Source: DATDAH01 sp963792205
GTDB taxonomy: Bacteria; Actinomycetota; Acidimicrobiia; Acidimicrobiales; DATDAH01
Length of the DNA stretch: 64,000 nt
NCBI GenBank assembly: GCA_963792205.1
Contig: CAWBVI010000002.1
Location: 372,001-436,000 of the forward strand
Direction of reading: 5' to 3'
Both the position numbers and the translations under genes were made by a program. The stretch's first letter is position 1. Each line of letters opens with the position of its first letter. The notes below the pieces were generated by a model, which saw nothing but the letters and a program-made list of their open reading frames with translations, was not told the DNA's origin and did not search any database. Shown in pieces: positions 24,059 through 35,555 of this stretch.

Positions 24059-24322
24059 GTGAACCCGAGCTTCGAACCCAACCTGAGCACCAGGGAGGCG
24101 GACGGGATGGTGCTGGCGCTCGAACTGGTCTTCACCACGGCGATCCTCGCCGGGCTCGGCTACCTCCTCGACCGGGCCCTGGGCACCGTGCCCGTGTTCA
24201 CGGTCCTCTTGGGTGCCTTCACGCTCGGGTATGAGGTCTGGAAGATCGTGAAGGGCTACGACCGCCAGCTGGCCCGCCACGTCGAGCAGCGCGACCCGCT
24301 CCGCCGAGGACCAGCCCGATGA
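24059..24322 (+). CDS. AtpZ/AtpI-like small membrane protein
   Basis: 87-residue protein with two membrane spans (about residues 17-37 and 44-62) separated by a short loop, GYLLDRALGTVPVFT, and a basic C-terminal tail. This matches the AtpZ/putative F0F1-ATPase subunit family found at the head of atp operons, linked in other bacteria to c-ring assembly or Mg/Ca transport. GTG start. Its end overlaps the next gene (ATGA). Confidence 0.8.
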   Translation: MNPSFEPNLSTREADGMVLALELVFTTAILAGLGYLLDRALGTVPVFTVLLGAFTLGYEVWKIVKGYDRQLARHVEQRDPLRRGPAR

Positions 24323-24771
24323 GCGCGGACACCACGGTCGTCCGACCCGGCTCCGAGGCGCCCGAGGCCGACGTCGCCCGCGACCTGCTGCGGCGCATGA
24401 TCTGGGTGGCGCCTGGCTTCGTGCTCTTCGGCCTCATCGGCTGGGGCACCGACGGCGCGCTGTCGGCCCTCTACGCCCTCCTGCTCGTCGCCCTGAACTT
24501 CGCCGCCGCCGCCGCGCTCATCGGCTGGGGCGCCCGCACCTCGCCCGGTGCCCTGATGATCGCCGTCATGGGCGGCTACATCGTCCGCCTGAGTGCCGTC
24601 CTCGGCGCCATCTGGGTCGTGCAGGACCTGGCCTGGGTCGAGATGGTGCCGCTGGGCGTGACCCTGGTCGCCACCCACCTCGGGCTCCTCATCTGGGAGT
24701 CCCGCTACGTCTCACTGTCGCTCGCCTACCCCGGACTGAAGCCCGGGGCTGACACGGAGGAAGCTGCGTAA
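24319..24771 (+). CDS. atpI: ATP synthase protein I-like membrane protein
   Basis: 150-residue protein with four predicted spans (about 28-50, 53-75, 84-105, 110-130) and a hydrophilic N-terminus. Position and topology match the AtpI-like gene found between wecA and atpB in actinobacteria (Rv1303-like), thought to help c-ring assembly. The ATG overlaps the preceding stop and atpB starts two bases after its own stop. Confidence 0.8.
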   Translation: MSADTTVVRPGSEAPEADVARDLLRRMIWVAPGFVLFGLIGWGTDGALSALYALLLVALNFAAAAALIGWGARTSPGALMIAVMGGYIVRLSAVLGAIWVVQDLAWVEMVPLGVTLVATHLGLLIWESRYVSLSLAYPGLKPGADTEEAA

Positions 24772-24773
24772 CC

Positions 24774-25538
24774 GTGTTCGCCATCGAGTTCCCGCCCGTC
24801 AGCCACGTCATCGAGTGGCCGGAGTTCTTCTTCGAGGGCACGCCCTTCGCGGTCAGCAAGGTCGTGCTCCTCATGTGGATCTCGGCGCTGCTCGCGGTCG
24901 GCTTCGTGATCCTCGCCGGACGCAACTTCAAACTGGTGCCGAGCGGGCTGCAGAACCTCGGCGAGGCGTTCTACGGGTTCATCCAGAACGGGATCATCCT
25001 CGAGACCATGGGTCCGGACGGGCTCAAGTACACCCCGTTCCTCGGCTCCCTCTTCATCTTCGTGCTGAGCTGCAACGTCTGGGGGATCATCCCGTTCGCC
25101 CAGATGCCGGTGAACGCCCGCATCGCCCTCCCCGCGTTCCTGGCGATCATGATCTGGGTCATCTACATGGTCGTCGGCGTGGTGAAGCAGGGACCGCTCA
25201 AGTACTTCGCCAACGTCATGTTCCCGCCCGGCGTCCCCAAGCTGATCCTGCCCCTCGTCGCGCTCATCGAGTTCGTCTCGACGATCTTCGTCCGGCCGCT
25301 GTCGCTGGCGGTGCGGCTCTTCGCCAACATGCTCGCCGGCCACCTGCTGCTGACCAGCTTCGCGGTCATCTGCGCCGCCCTCTGGGCGCTGCACGGATGG
25401 ATCTTCCTGCTGGCCTTCTCGTTCCCCCTGCTCGTCGGCCTGACCGGGTTCGAGATCCTGGTCGCCTTCCTGCAGGCGTTCATCTTCACCATTCTCGCTG
25501 CCGTGTACATCGGCAGCTCGATGCATCCAGAGCACTAG
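24774..25538 (+). CDS. atpB: ATP synthase F0 subunit a
   Basis: Membrane stator subunit (254 aa) forming the proton half-channels against the c-ring. The essential Arg is in the conserved helix VRPLSLAVRLFANMLAGHLLL, and the C-terminal VAFLQAFIFTILAAVYI segment is typical. About six spans. GTG start directly after atpI. The gene is followed by AGGAGGA, the ribosome-binding site for atpE. Confidence 0.96.
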   Translation: MFAIEFPPVSHVIEWPEFFFEGTPFAVSKVVLLMWISALLAVGFVILAGRNFKLVPSGLQNLGEAFYGFIQNGIILETMGPDGLKYTPFLGSLFIFVLSCNVWGIIPFAQMPVNARIALPAFLAIMIWVIYMVVGVVKQGPLKYFANVMFPPGVPKLILPLVALIEFVSTIFVRPLSLAVRLFANMLAGHLLLTSFAVICAALWALHGWIFLLAFSFPLLVGLTGFEILVAFLQAFIFTILAAVYIGSSMHPEH

Positions 25539-25546
25539 GAGGAACC

Positions 25547-25810
25547 GTGCTGGACATCATCACCCTCGCCGCCCAGGAGGCCGGCGAACTCGAGGCGGGT
25601 CTCACCGCCGTCGGACGAGGAATCGTCTACGGCGGGGCGGCCATCGGCCCGGGCATCGGCATCGGTCTGGTGGTGGGCAACGCCATCACGGCCATGGCCC
25701 GACAGCCCGAAGCCGCCGGCATGGTCCGGACGACCATGTTCCTCGGGATCGCGTTCACCGAGGCGCTCGCGCTCTTCGGGTTCGTCCTCGCCTTCATCAT
25801 CACCGGCTAG
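25547..25810 (+). CDS. atpE: ATP synthase F0 subunit c
   Basis: 87-residue hairpin subunit of the rotary ring. Helix 1 carries the glycine-rich AAIGPGIGIGLVVG, the polar loop has ARQPE, and helix 2 holds the ion-carrying Glu in FTEALALFGF. The residues around the Glu lack the Ser/Thr pattern of sodium-binding c subunits, so proton coupling is expected. GTG start behind TAGGAGGAA. Confidence 0.97.
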   Translation: MLDIITLAAQEAGELEAGLTAVGRGIVYGGAAIGPGIGIGLVVGNAITAMARQPEAAGMVRTTMFLGIAFTEALALFGFVLAFIITG

Positions 25811-25820
25811 GAGCCACCTC

Positions 25821-26506
25821 ATGCGAAACCGACTGCTGCTTGCGGCCTTCCTGGCCCTGGGGCTCGGTCTCGTCGGCTCCACCGGCCTCGCCTCCGCGCA
25901 GGAGGAGGCGCCGGAGGAGGGCACCGAGGAGCCCGAGCCAGCGAGACCGAGGAGTGCCTCGAGATCCTCGAGGACGGCGGCGAGGTGGATGACTGCCAGG
26001 AGGCGCCGAGCCCGATCCTGCCCGAGTGGAACGAGGTGATCTGGGGCGCCCTGTCGTTCCTCGTCGTCTTCCTGCTCCTCGCCAAGTTCGGCTTCCCCGC
26101 GATCAAGAAGGGCCTGGACGACCGGGCCCAGACGATCCAGGGCGACGTCGACGCCGCCGAGACCGCCAAGGCGGAGGCGACGGCGAAGGCGAGCGAGTAC
26201 GACGCCAAGCTGGCCGAGGCCCGTCATGAGGCCGCTCGGATCATCGAGGAGGCCCGCCAGGACGCCGACGCCTACCGCGGCGAGAAGCGCCAGGCGGCCG
26301 ACGCCGAGATCGTCCAGCTCAAGGAGCAGGCGGCGGCCGACATCGAGGCCACGAAGGCCCAGGCCATGGCCGACATGCGCGGCGAGGTGGCGGCGCTGGC
26401 CATCAGTGCCGCCGAGCACGTCGTGGGCCAGAGCCTGGACCGCGATGCCAACGTCGCCCTGGTCGAGCAGTTCATCGACTCGGTCGGAGCCAAGGGCGCC
26501 AACTGA
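25821..26506 (+). CDS. atpF: ATP synthase F0 subunit b with secreted N-terminal extension (frameshift)
   Basis: Peripheral stalk subunit. The part encoded from about 25945 is normal: a membrane span (VIWGALSFLVVFLLLAKFG) and a long coiled coil. Upstream, ATG 25821 with a good ribosome-binding site encodes a clear signal peptide (MRNRLLLAAFLALG ... ASA) and a Glu-rich stretch, but in a different frame. Adding one C near 25938-25940 joins them into a 228-residue protein with a short extracytoplasmic segment TEECLEILEDGGEVDDCQEA that has two cysteines. The total length of 686 bases confirms one missing base. Either an assembly error or a real frameshift; a shorter b subunit could still start at GTG 25985. 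Confidence 0.85.
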
Positions 26507-27048
26507 TGGCCGAGGCGAACCGCTCCCGGGCCTACGCCACCGCGCTGTACTCGGTGGCCAACGCCGAAGGCCAGCTCAAGGGCGTGGGTGACGAGCTGTT
26601 CGCCGTCGCCCGGGCCGTCGAGGGCAGCGACGAGTTGCGCGACGCCCTCGGCGACCCCCACCTGCCGGTGGAGCGCCGCCAGCAGATCATCGAAGACGTC
26701 CTCGGCTCCCGGGCCTCCGACGTGACCATCGGCCTCGTCTCCATGGTGGTGGCCGCCGGTCGCGGGCGGGAGCTGCCGGACATCGTCGATGCCCTGCTCG
26801 AGCTGTCCGCCACCCAGGAGGGTCGCCAGGTGGCCGAGGTCCGCTCGGCCGTCGACCTGACCGAGGACCAGCGGGCCCGCCTGGCTGCCGCGTTGAAGGA
26901 CGCCACCGGCAGCGAGGTGGACCTCCGCGTGGTCGTCGACCCCGCGGTGGTCGGCGGCCTGGTGGCCCGGGTGGGCGACCAGGTCATCGACGGTTCGGTG
27001 CGCCACCGCCTGTCCCAGCTCCGCGAATCCCTGTCCGCCCGCTCCTGA
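26506..27048 (+). CDS. atpH: ATP synthase F1 subunit delta
   Basis: Connects the peripheral stalk to the top of the alpha3-beta3 head (180 aa). The N-terminal six-helix domain begins RSRAYATALYSVA, and the C-terminal domain ends with the conserved GGLVARVGDQVIDGSVRHRLSQL. The ATG overlaps the atpF stop by one base. In contrast to mycobacteria, it is an ordinary delta and not fused to a second b subunit. Confidence 0.95.
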   Translation: MAEANRSRAYATALYSVANAEGQLKGVGDELFAVARAVEGSDELRDALGDPHLPVERRQQIIEDVLGSRASDVTIGLVSMVVAAGRGRELPDIVDALLELSATQEGRQVAEVRSAVDLTEDQRARLAAALKDATGSEVDLRVVVDPAVVGGLVARVGDQVIDGSVRHRLSQLRESLSARS

Positions 27049-27079
27049 GACCTGAGATCGGAAGAGAGAGAAGCCACCC

Positions 27080-28732
<1,653 letters not shown>

Positions 28733-28734
28733 TC

Positions 28735-29718
28735 GTGGCAGGCGGTCAGGAACGCATCCTCCGACGCCGGATCCGGAGCGTCCAGTCGACCAAGAAGATC
28801 ACGCGCGCCATGGAGCTCATCGCCGCCACCCGGGTGGTGCAGGCCCAGGAGCGGACGCGCAAGGCCCGGCCCTACGCCGAGCAGATCACCAACGTGATCC
28901 TCGACCTGGCCGGCGCCGGGGCATCGAGCAGCCACCCGCTGCTCCAGGCCCGGGAGGGGAGCGGCAAGGCCGCCTTCGTCGTCGTCACGTCCGACCGCGG
29001 CCTGGCCGGCGCCTACAACTCGGCCGTCATCCGGGCCGCCGAGCGCGAGATCCAGGCCGCTCGCACCGAGGGGCTCGACTACTCGCTGTTCCTCATCGGC
29101 AAGAAGGCACTCACCTACTTCCGCTTCCGCGGCTACCGGATCGACCACAGCTTCCTGTCCATGACCGATCGCCCGACCTACGACGACGCCCGGCAGGTGG
29201 GGCAGGCCGTGCGCGCGGCCTACGAGAGCGGTGAGATCGACCGGGTCGACCTGGTCTACACGCGCTTCCTCTCCGCCGGCAGCCAGCGCGTGGTCGTGCG
29301 CCGCTTCCTGCCCCTCGAGATCGAGGAGGGCGAAGGCGCCGGCGAGGGAGGCCTCCGGGCCGACTTCGAGTTCGAGCCCTCGCCCGACGGCATCCTCGAC
29401 GAGCTGGTGCCGCGCTATGTCGAGGCCCGGCTCTACGCCGCCCTGCTCGACGCCTCCGCGTCCGAGCACGCGTCCCGTCAGCGAGCCATGAAGGCGGCCA
29501 CCGACAACGCCGAGGAGCTGATCGTCAGCCTCTCGCGGGCCATGAACCGGGCCCGCCAGGACGCCATCACCACCGAGATCATGGAGATCGTCGGTGGCGC
29601 CGAGGCCCTGTCCCAGGCCGGTGCGGGCGACGAGGACTACCTGCCCGACCACCTGGACAGCGAGCACCTGTTTCCCGAGAACCTCGATCGCACCGACCAC
29701 GCCCACCGGGCCTCGTGA
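28735..29718 (+). CDS. atpG: ATP synthase F1 subunit gamma
   Basis: Central rotor shaft (327 aa). Termini are highly conserved: RILRRRIRSVQSTKKITRAMELIAATRV at the start region and ASRQRAMKAATDNAEELI with ARQDAITTEIMEIVGGAEAL near the end, the pair of helices that form the coiled-coil rotor. SDRGLAGAYN marks the Rossmann-like middle. It begins at GTG two bases after the atpA stop. A C-terminal tail of about 35 acidic residues (DEDYLPDHLDSEHLF) exceeds the typical length. Confidence 0.96.
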   Translation: MAGGQERILRRRIRSVQSTKKITRAMELIAATRVVQAQERTRKARPYAEQITNVILDLAGAGASSSHPLLQAREGSGKAAFVVVTSDRGLAGAYNSAVIRAAEREIQAARTEGLDYSLFLIGKKALTYFRFRGYRIDHSFLSMTDRPTYDDARQVGQAVRAAYESGEIDRVDLVYTRFLSAGSQRVVVRRFLPLEIEEGEGAGEGGLRADFEFEPSPDGILDELVPRYVEARLYAALLDASASEHASRQRAMKAATDNAEELIVSLSRAMNRARQDAITTEIMEIVGGAEALSQAGAGDEDYLPDHLDSEHLFPENLDRTDHAHRAS

Positions 29719-29746
29719 GCCCCACCCCCAGAGGAGACCAGCACCG

Positions 29747-31185
<1,439 letters not shown>

Positions 31186-31186
<1 letters not shown>

Positions 31187-31452
31187 TGCTCCAGGTCGAG
31201 CTGGTGTCGCCCGAGGAGATCCTCTACTCCGGCGAGGCGTACATGGTCGTGGTGCGGACCGTGGGCGGGGGCGAGGTCGCCTTCCTGCCCGGCCACGCGC
31301 CCTTCCTCGGTGCGCTGGACGTCGGCGAGGCGCGCCTCCACCTGACGGACGGTGGCGAGGTCAAGTCCCTCCAGCTCAACGGCGGTTTCGTCGAGGTCAG
31401 CCACGACAAGGTCACCATCCTCAGCGACGAAGCCGAGGTCCTCGAGGGCTGA
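31186..31452 (+). CDS. atpC: ATP synthase F1 subunit epsilon, short form
   Basis: 88-residue epsilon consisting only of the N-terminal beta sandwich (LQVELVSPEEILYSGEA ... FLPGHAPFLGAL ... GGFVEVSHDKVTILSDEAE). The C-terminal two-helix domain, which in many bacteria inserts into F1 to block ATP hydrolysis, is absent (the usual length is about 120-140). Inhibition may depend instead on the alpha-subunit tail. Last gene of the operon; a repeat element follows. Confidence 0.95.
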
Positions 31453-31454
31453 GC

Positions 31455-31573
31455 CTCAGGACGTGCGCAGAAAGGCTGAGGCCTGGTGCGCTTGACCTGG
31501 GACATCGCCAAGCTGCGCTTGGCGATCAGCGCTGTGCTTGCCTGGTCGCCTCGCCTATCGGCTCGGCTCCTCA
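31455..31573. repeat. 119-bp dispersed structured repeat, copy B
   Basis: Inverted second copy of the element at 9703-9821. It has the same central hairpin (ATCGCCAAGC/GCTTGGCGAT) and an extra hairpin at 31453-31482 made by GCCTCAG/CTGAGGC. It fills the whole gap between the convergent atpC and lipoprotein genes, starting two bases after one stop and ending two bases before the other. It may serve as a two-way terminator. Confidence 0.85.
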
Positions 31574-31575
31574 GC

Positions 31576-31947
31576 TCAGAGGCACTGGGCGGTGGTGAGG
31601 GGTAAGAGGACGAGGATCCCCTCGGCGCTGAGGGCGTCGAAGCCGTCGCAGACGCCCTCGATGTAGGACGGGCCGCAGCCCGCCGTGGCCGCGACGGCGT
31701 CGAGCTCCTCCAGGCGACCGCGGGTCCGGTCCACCAGGGCGTCCGACGGCGTGCCCTCCCGGTCGAACATGACCCGGGCGGTCTCGACGTACTCCTCGGC
31801 CAGGTCGGCGCACTCCGCGGGCTCGGTCGTGGGGGGCGCGGTGGTCACGTTCTGCGCCGTCCCGTCGCTGGGCGGGCCGTCGTCGTCGCCGCAGCCGGCC
31901 AGCACCAGGGCGGCGAGGACGAGCGGGAGCAGCAGGCGGGCACGCAC
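31576..31947 (-). CDS. Small lipoprotein of unknown function
   Basis: 123 residues: a signal peptide with lipobox LVLAGC (Cys19), an Asp-rich and Thr/Pro-rich linker, then a helical domain with four further cysteines (ECADL, TAGCGP, EGVCDG, AQCL) that may form two disulfides outside the membrane. No family recognised. GTG start at 31947; TACCTT lies nine bases upstream, divergent from the promoter box of the next gene. Confidence 0.75.
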   Translation of the reverse strand: MRARLLLPLVLAALVLAGCGDDDGPPSDGTAQNVTTAPPTTEPAECADLAEEYVETARVMFDREGTPSDALVDRTRGRLEELDAVAATAGCGPSYIEGVCDGFDALSAEGILVLLPLTTAQCL

Positions 31948-31981
31948 GGGGAGAGCAAGGTAGCGCCCGTAGCGTGCGGGG

Positions 31982-32908
31982 ATGCCGCGCCGTCGCCTGG
32001 GGGTCGTGCTGCTCGTCCCGCCGCCCGTGGCCCACGAGGTCGACGGGCTGCGGCGGGCGCTGGGTGCCGTCGTCGGCCGGGTCGAGCCCCACATCACGTT
32101 GGTGCCGCCGGTCAACGTGCGGGAGGCCGAGCTCGGCGATGCGCTCACCGTGGTCCGCCGGGCCGCGGCCCGAGCCGGACCGCTGACCCTCGCGCTCGGA
32201 CCGGTCGAGTCCTTCCTGCCGGTGAACCCCGTGGCCTACCTCGCGGTCGGCGGGCCGTCGCTGCCCTCGCTCCGCGCGCTGCACGAGCAGCTCCTGGACG
32301 GCCCCCTCGATCGCCCGATGAGCCACGAGTTCGTGCCCCACGTGACCGTTGCCGACGAGCTCGACGAAGCCCGCCACGCCGAGGCGATGCGGCTGCTGAC
32401 CCACTACCGCCACGCCGTCGTCGCCTTCCGCCAGCTCCACGTGCTGGAGGAGCAGCGGGACGACGAGGGCGAGCGCATCTGGCGCCCGATCGCGGGGGTG
32501 GCGCTGGGCCCGCCAGCCGTCGTGGGGCGGGGTGGCCTGGAGCTGACGATCGAGGTCAACGACCGGCTGCCCCCGGACGCGGGTGGCCTCGGTGGCGACC
32601 AGACCGCCGACCTCGTGCTGGTCGGGCGTCGGGGCGATGCCGTGGTCGGCGTCATGGGCGGGCGTGTCCGGGGCACGAAGGCCTGGCTGGAGTGGAGTGA
32701 CGTCGCGGCAGACGTCTCAGGTGAGGGTGTCGGCACCCAGCTCCTCGCCGCCTTCGAGTCCGAGTCCGCCCGCCGGGGCGCCACCAGGGTGTTCGCCCGG
32801 GCCGAGCCCGGTCACCGCTCGGAGTCCTTCCTCGCCGGCCGCGGCTGGTCCCGGGAGGACCCCCCACCCATGGTCCGCGGCCGGCTCGGCCCCGTCGGCG
32901 ACCGGTAG
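31982..32908 (+). CDS. 2H phosphoesterase (2'-5' RNA ligase-like) fused to GNAT acetyltransferase
   Basis: 308-residue two-domain protein. The N-terminal domain has the paired H-x-T motifs of the 2H phosphoesterases (HIT at 37-39, HVT at 120-122) in the LigT/ThpR-type fold, which act on 2',3'-cyclic or 2'-5' phosphodiesters of RNA. From about residue 210 follows a GNAT-like domain (DLVLVGRRGDAVVG, acetyl-CoA loop SGEGVGTQLL, ARRGATRVFARAEP). One open frame joins both. ATG 31982 is preceded by TAGCGT with a six-base spacer. Substrates are unknown; the fusion suggests linked RNA or nucleotide repair and acetylation chemistry. Confidence 0.85.
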   Translation: MPRRRLGVVLLVPPPVAHEVDGLRRALGAVVGRVEPHITLVPPVNVREAELGDALTVVRRAAARAGPLTLALGPVESFLPVNPVAYLAVGGPSLPSLRALHEQLLDGPLDRPMSHEFVPHVTVADELDEARHAEAMRLLTHYRHAVVAFRQLHVLEEQRDDEGERIWRPIAGVALGPPAVVGRGGLELTIEVNDRLPPDAGGLGGDQTADLVLVGRRGDAVVGVMGGRVRGTKAWLEWSDVAADVSGEGVGTQLLAAFESESARRGATRVFARAEPGHRSESFLAGRGWSREDPPPMVRGRLGPVGDR

Positions 32909-32918
32909 CGTCCCGGCG

Positions 32919-33707
32919 GTGAGCCCGACCTGGAACCGAGCGCTCGTGACCGGGGCCTCGAGCGGGATCGGTGAGGTGCTGGCCCGGCGACTGGCGGCGG
33001 AAGGAACCGACCTCGTCGTCGTGGCCCGCGATCGCAAGCGGCTGGAGGCGCTGGCGGCCGAGGTGAGCGACCGCCACGGCGTCGCGGTCGAGGTTCTCCG
33101 GGCCGACCTGGCCAAGAAGGCCCAGCTCGCGACGGTGGAGGAGCGAGTGCGGGACGAGCTCTCGTTGATCGACCTGCTCGTGAACAATGCCGGCTTCGGC
33201 ACCTACGGCCCGTTCGTGGCCCAGGACCCCGACGAGGAGGACCGCGAGATCCGGGTCAACTGCCAGGCCCTGGTCCGTCTCTGCCACGCTGCCGCACCGG
33301 GGATGGTGCGCCGCCGGACCGGGACGATCGTCAACATGTCGTCGCTCGCCTCGCGGGCGGCCACGCCGCAGAACGCGGTCTACGCGGCCACCAAGGCGTT
33401 CGTCAGCCACTTCTCCGAGGCCCTGCACGAGGAGCTGCGGGGGAGCGGCGTGACCGTCACGGTGGTCGAGCCCGGCTTCACCCGCACCGAGTTCCAGGAG
33501 CGGGCCGGCCTCACCGACGACGCCGGCATGCCCGGATTCGTCTGGCAGAGCCCCGAGGACGTGGCCGACGCCACCCTGGCCGGCGCCCGCAAGGGCCAGG
33601 CGCTGCTGGTCCCCGGCGCCCACAACCGCGTCGCCGCCGGCATCGCCGCCCTCACCCCCCGCAACGTCCGCCGTCGCGCGGTGTCGATGATGTCGGGCCG
33701 CTTCTAG
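32919..33707 (+). CDS. Short-chain dehydrogenase/reductase
   Basis: 262-residue classical SDR: cofactor motif TGASSGIG, NNAG, the catalytic Ser in NMSSLAS and YAATK, and PGF near the C-terminus. The Arg in ARDRKRL after the second strand favours NADPH. The family includes fatty-acyl and ketone reductases close to DltE/YqjQ. GTG start; its TAGCGT box overlaps the stop codon of the preceding gene, giving a seven-base spacer typical of leaderless starts here. Confidence 0.92.
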   Translation: MSPTWNRALVTGASSGIGEVLARRLAAEGTDLVVVARDRKRLEALAAEVSDRHGVAVEVLRADLAKKAQLATVEERVRDELSLIDLLVNNAGFGTYGPFVAQDPDEEDREIRVNCQALVRLCHAAAPGMVRRRTGTIVNMSSLASRAATPQNAVYAATKAFVSHFSEALHEELRGSGVTVTVVEPGFTRTEFQERAGLTDDAGMPGFVWQSPEDVADATLAGARKGQALLVPGAHNRVAAGIAALTPRNVRRRAVSMMSGRF

Positions 33708-33728
33708 ACCGCGAGCAGAACGGATGGG

Positions 33729-34724
33729 TCAGCCGCCGAGGGCGGTGTACTCCTTGAGCTTGCTGGCGCGGTGGTGGCCGTTCACGAGGCGGACGGTGCC
33801 GCTGCGGGACCGCATCACGAGGGACTGGGTGAAGACGGTGTCGGCGGCGAAGTGGACGCCCTTCAGGAGCTCACCGTCGGTGATGCCGGTCGCGGCGAAG
33901 AAGCAGTTGTCGCCGCTGACCAGGTCATCGGTGGACAGGACCCGCTCGAGGTCGTAGCCCGCGTCCAGCGCGGCTTGCCGCTCGTGGTCGTCGCGGGGCC
34001 ACAGACGGCCCTGTTGCTCGCCGCCCATGCACTTGAGGGCGGCGGCGGTGATGACGCCCTCGGGCGTCCCGCCGATCCCGTAGAGGATGTCGGCGCCGGA
34101 GTCGGGCCAGGCGGTGGAGATGGCGCCGGCCACGTCGCCGTCGGGGATGAGCCGGATGCGCGCCCCTGCCTCCCGGATCTCGGCCACCAGGTCGTCGTGC
34201 CGGTCCCGGTCCAGCACGACCGCGGTCACCTCCCGCACCGACTCGCCCTTGGCTTCGGCCACCGCGTGCAGGTTCTCGGTGACCGTGGCGTCGAGCGAGA
34301 TGCGGCCCTTGGCCTCGGGGCCCACGGCGATCTTCTCCATGTAGACACAGGGGCCCGGGTCGAACATCGCCCCCCGCTCGGCGACCGCGATGACGGCGAT
34401 GGCGTTGCCCCGCCCGAGCGAGGTCAAGGTCGTGCCGTCGATGGGGTCGACGGCGATGTCGGTCTGCGGGGGCGAGCCATCACCGATCTTCTCGCCGTTG
34501 AAGAGCATCGGGGCCTCGTCCTTCTCCCCCTCGCCGATGACCACGATCCCGTCCATGGGGACGCTGTTGAGCACGTGGCGCATGGCGTCCACCGCGGCCC
34601 CGTCCGCTCCTTCCTTGTCCCCCCGGCCCATCCAGCGCGACGCCGCCAGCGCCGCCGCCTCGGTCACCCGGACGAGCTCCAGGGCGAGGTTGCGGTCCGG
34701 CACGTCCCGTGGTTCGGCCATCAT
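33729..34724 (-). CDS. glpX: Class II fructose-1,6-bisphosphatase
   Basis: GlpX-type phosphatase (331 aa), the gluconeogenic FBPase of actinobacteria. Motifs: IGEGEKDEAPMLF, DIAVDPIDGTTL for metal binding, GIGGTPEGVI, and a C-terminal HHRASKLKEY. Two ATG codons in tandem (34724 and 34721) sit behind GGAGGCGGA. The Li-sensitive metallophosphatase fold needs Mg or Mn. Confidence 0.96.
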   Translation of the reverse strand: MMAEPRDVPDRNLALELVRVTEAAALAASRWMGRGDKEGADGAAVDAMRHVLNSVPMDGIVVIGEGEKDEAPMLFNGEKIGDGSPPQTDIAVDPIDGTTLTSLGRGNAIAVIAVAERGAMFDPGPCVYMEKIAVGPEAKGRISLDATVTENLHAVAEAKGESVREVTAVVLDRDRHDDLVAEIREAGARIRLIPDGDVAGAISTAWPDSGADILYGIGGTPEGVITAAALKCMGGEQQGRLWPRDDHERQAALDAGYDLERVLSTDDLVSGDNCFFAATGITDGELLKGVHFAADTVFTQSLVMRSRSGTVRLVNGHHRASKLKEYTALGG

Positions 34725-34821
34725 TCCGCCTCCAGCTCCGCCGACGGTTGGACACCCATCCGCGGTGCGAAGCCCGTCGGCTCCGTGTCGGTCATTCGGC
34801 GACGTTACCGTCAGGGCCCAT

Positions 34822-35514
34822 ATGGAGGACCAGCCGGACGAGGGCCACGACGAGCTGAGCTACGAGCTCGACGAGTGGTCGGTCGAGTCCCGGGAGCTGC
34901 TCGACCGCCTCCTGACGACGAACGGGGTGACCCACTCGTGGCAGGGCGGTCGCGTCGATGTGGCGGCCGGCGACCAGGCGCTGGTCGACGAGCTCATCGA
35001 GGACGTCGAGGCCACGCAGGCCCCGGTCCTCGACCCGGAGGCCGACAAGGTCGTGTACGAGGTGGCCGAGTGGTCTCCCGAGGACCGGGCCGACCTGAAG
35101 GACGCCCTGATCGAGGAAGGGGTCCGCCACGTCTTCGACGACATGGGGGACCTCCACGTCGAGGCCATCGACGAGGATCGCGTCGATCTGATCGTGGAGC
35201 AGCTCACCGACGGGGTGGACGACGGCGACGACGAGGACGAGCCCGTCGCCAACGACGTCCTGTCGGACCTGTTCGTGGCGGCCGACAAGCTGCGGAAGAA
35301 CCCTCGGGACGGCCGGGCCATCGGCCAGCTCCGGGACCAGACCGCCGTGGTCGTGTCGATGAGCGCCCCCTACGGCATCGAGCGGCGGACCTGGGCCCAG
35401 GTGGGCCTGCGCGCCGGCGCGCTCCGGGTCCTGCTCGAGGGCGACACGCCCGACGACGAGGAGGTCGTCGATGCCGCCGTCGAGCTCCGCGAGCTCATCC
35501 TCCCGCTCATCTGA
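34822..35514 (+). CDS. Acidic protein with an internal duplicated domain
   Basis: 230 residues, strongly acidic, with no membrane segment. Residues 13-62 and 78-128 are two copies of the same roughly 50-residue unit (SYELDEWSVESRELLDRLL against VYEVAEWSPEDRADLKDAL, both then helix-strand-helix), the sort of alternation seen in ferredoxin-like folds. A helical C-terminal domain (about 140-230) contains DVLSDLFVAADKLRKNP. Function unknown. The ATG at 34822 lies 97 bases upstream-divergent from glpX; TACCGT ten bases before it could be its -10 box. Confidence 0.75.
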   Translation: MEDQPDEGHDELSYELDEWSVESRELLDRLLTTNGVTHSWQGGRVDVAAGDQALVDELIEDVEATQAPVLDPEADKVVYEVAEWSPEDRADLKDALIEEGVRHVFDDMGDLHVEAIDEDRVDLIVEQLTDGVDDGDDEDEPVANDVLSDLFVAADKLRKNPRDGRAIGQLRDQTAVVVSMSAPYGIERRTWAQVGLRAGALRVLLEGDTPDDEEVVDAAVELRELILPLI

Positions 35515-35555
35515 GTCGCGTCTCACCGGCGCCTGCCCACGGGTAGCTTGACCCG

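Noticed and set aside
27055..27066. AGATCGGAAGAG, identical to the first bases of a common Illumina adapter
   Set aside because: The match stops after twelve bases, the sequence continues into a sensible ribosome-binding site before atpA, and both flanking genes are intact, so chance is the better explanation.
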